From NCBI GenBank assembly GCA_007135745.1, contig SLIH01000438.1, positions 1 through 6,880 on the forward strand: 6,880 nt of DNA, read 5' to 3'. The DNA comes from Halomonas sp. (GTDB lineage Bacteria; Pseudomonadota; Gammaproteobacteria; Pseudomonadales; Oleiphilaceae). The first letter of the stretch is position 1; every line of letters starts with the position of its first letter. A model generated the notes under the pieces. That model was given only the letters and a program-made list of their open reading frames with translations, was not told where the DNA came from and searched no databases. A program made the position numbers and the translations under genes. Below are positions 5,808 through 6,880 of this stretch, piece after piece.

Positions 5808-6880
5808 CTATTGACTCTGAAGGGGCTTCTCTGCGCCTTCCGCGCTGTGCCCTGAAGCTTCCATGGATTCCTCTCGTACATCCTCATTCAGTTCCTTGTC
5901 GGCCGGGTGAGAGCCACGAATCAGCCGTTGATACTGTTCGAGGTAATCCGCCCCTTTGGAGACGTGCCTGATCAGTCGATGCAGAGTGCTCAGCTGCTCC
6001 AGCACCGAGGCCAGGCGGGAAGATTGGATTTCCCGGCGGGCGCCTCCCAGCAGAAGTTGGTTTTTTGTATGTTGATAGGCTTTCTCAAACTCTGCCCTCT
6101 GTTCCTCAACGTCTACCCCCGGCGCCTCAAGTTTGTTCAGGGTGCCGACCGCCGTTCGCTTCAACTCATGTACTGAATTGGCCAGAGCGGGGCTGTCAAT
6201 GCTGCTGCCCGGCATCATTCCTTCCAGTTCAGCGGATAACTCGGCGACTGAATCGTAGTATTGGGCCACGCGGAGGGCGATCGGCAGCGCTTCGCAGAGC
6301 AGGTGTTCATGCTCCGGGCGATAGATGCCGCTGGTGAATTCGGAAACGGCCAGACTGAGCTGGTCCATGGAGTCAGCGGTTTCCTGCAGGGTGCTGTCGC
6401 TTTTGTATTCCGTACTCAGTGCCGTTCGTGCCGACTGGCGCGCTATTTCTCCCATGCGCGTAAGTTCCCGATGAACCGCCTCTAATGCAAGCGAGGGGGT
6501 CGCCTGGATATTGCGATCCAGGTATTGGGGTTTGCCGGTGGTTTCGAGCGGTGAGATAAACATACGCTGCAATTGACGCACCATAAGCCCTGTCAGCGGC
6601 CACATGATGAAAATACCCAGCAGCTTGGTCATGGTATGAAAAATCGCGAGCAGGGTAGCGGGTTGCTTTTCCAGCCGGATTCCCCCGGCAATAAGCTCAA
6701 CGAGCCAGAGCAGCACGGGCAGTATGGCAATAGCCACGGCAGCGGTTATGACGTTAAAGGCAACATGCGCCAGGGCGGCCCTTTTGGCGGCCGAGGTGGC
6801 TCCGATGATGGCGAAAAGGGCGGTGGAGGTGGTGCCCACGTTGGCCCCGATGACCATGACGGCGGCAGACTCAAAGGGTA
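5808..6880 (-). CDS. Na/Pi cotransporter family protein with C-terminal PhoU-like domain (partial, 5' end beyond right edge)
   Basis: 356 residues of the C-terminal part are present. The frame is open to the right edge (it reads PFESAAV before the first ATG at 6857), so that ATG is internal and the true start lies outside. The visible membrane part carries VIGANVGTTSTA, the second-repeat signature of NptA/PNaS-type Na+-dependent phosphate transporters, then hydrophobic stretches AVAIAILPVLLWLVELIAGG and LLGIFIMWPLTGLMV. After PLETTGKPQYLD comes an all-helical cytoplasmic region of about 200 residues with ALEAVHRELTRMGEIAR, typical of the fused PhoU-like domain, with two repeats and a hydrophilic tail ending at a TAG (5808-5810). 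Full-length proteins of this type are about 540-600 residues. The family transports phosphate or regulates its flux. It is upstream of, and probably in one transcript with, the DASS symporter. Confidence 0.92.
   Translation of the reverse strand, partial: PFESAAVMVIGANVGTTSTALFAIIGATSAAKRAALAHVAFNVITAAVAIAILPVLLWLVELIAGGIRLEKQPATLLAIFHTMTKLLGIFIMWPLTGLMVRQLQRMFISPLETTGKPQYLDRNIQATPSLALEAVHRELTRMGEIARQSARTALSTEYKSDSTLQETADSMDQLSLAVSEFTSGIYRPEHEHLLCEALPIALRVAQYYDSVAELSAELEGMMPGSSIDSPALANSVHELKRTAVGTLNKLEAPGVDVEEQRAEFEKAYQHTKNQLLLGGARREIQSSRLASVLEQLSTLHRLIRHVSKGADYLEQYQRLIRGSHPADKELNEDVREESMEASGHSAEGAEKPLQSQ

Noticed and set aside
5808..6857. The ATG at 6857 as start of the Na/Pi cotransporter
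   Set aside because: The frame stays open to the window edge, and the ATG falls just before the GANVGTT signature in the middle of the transporter domain, so the start must lie beyond the window.

Overview
The window is G+C-rich chromosomal DNA. Its gene content (RecQ, a DASS-family symporter, a Na/Pi cotransporter with a PhoU tail, and a flavocytochrome operon behind an FNR/Anr-type site) fits a gammaproteobacterium, perhaps a marine one such as Marinobacter. That placement is inferred from general resemblance, not from a search. No RNA gene, insertion sequence, CRISPR array or phage gene was seen.

Layout from left to right. (1) Positions 1-1410, minus strand: the first 470 codons of recQ, cut by the left edge. 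(2) Positions 1411-1634: a divergent intergenic region with a possible recQ promoter on the minus strand and, facing right, a near-perfect FNR/Anr box (1534-1547) placed as in a class II activated promoter. (3) Positions 1635-4253, plus strand: a compact three-gene operon. It holds a membrane ferric-reductase-like flavocytochrome; a membrane-anchored cytochrome b5 plus FMN-binding protein with an ApbE-type covalent flavinylation motif, overlapping the first gene by ATGA; and a small soluble ferritin-like helical protein behind a strong ribosome binding site. (4) Positions 4254-4290: the junction with the converging minus-strand genes, containing a perfect 9-bp hairpin. (5) Positions 4269-6880, minus strand: a DASS/SLC13-type anion:Na+ symporter, preceded by a Na/Pi cotransporter with a C-terminal PhoU-like domain that runs off the right edge.

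The most interesting part is the central operon. Read as a chain, electrons from cytosolic NAD(P)H would pass through FAD and two membrane hemes b to a periplasmic cytochrome b5, and then to an FMN covalently bound to the same polypeptide. The terminal acceptor is not identified. The FNR-type site suggests induction under low oxygen, and the ferritin-like partner suggests a link to iron, oxygen or peroxide. A second oddity is a run of 16 T in the coding strand of the symporter. It replaces what is normally a glycine-containing segment with five phenylalanines, and is either a mutable contingency tract or a sequence artefact.
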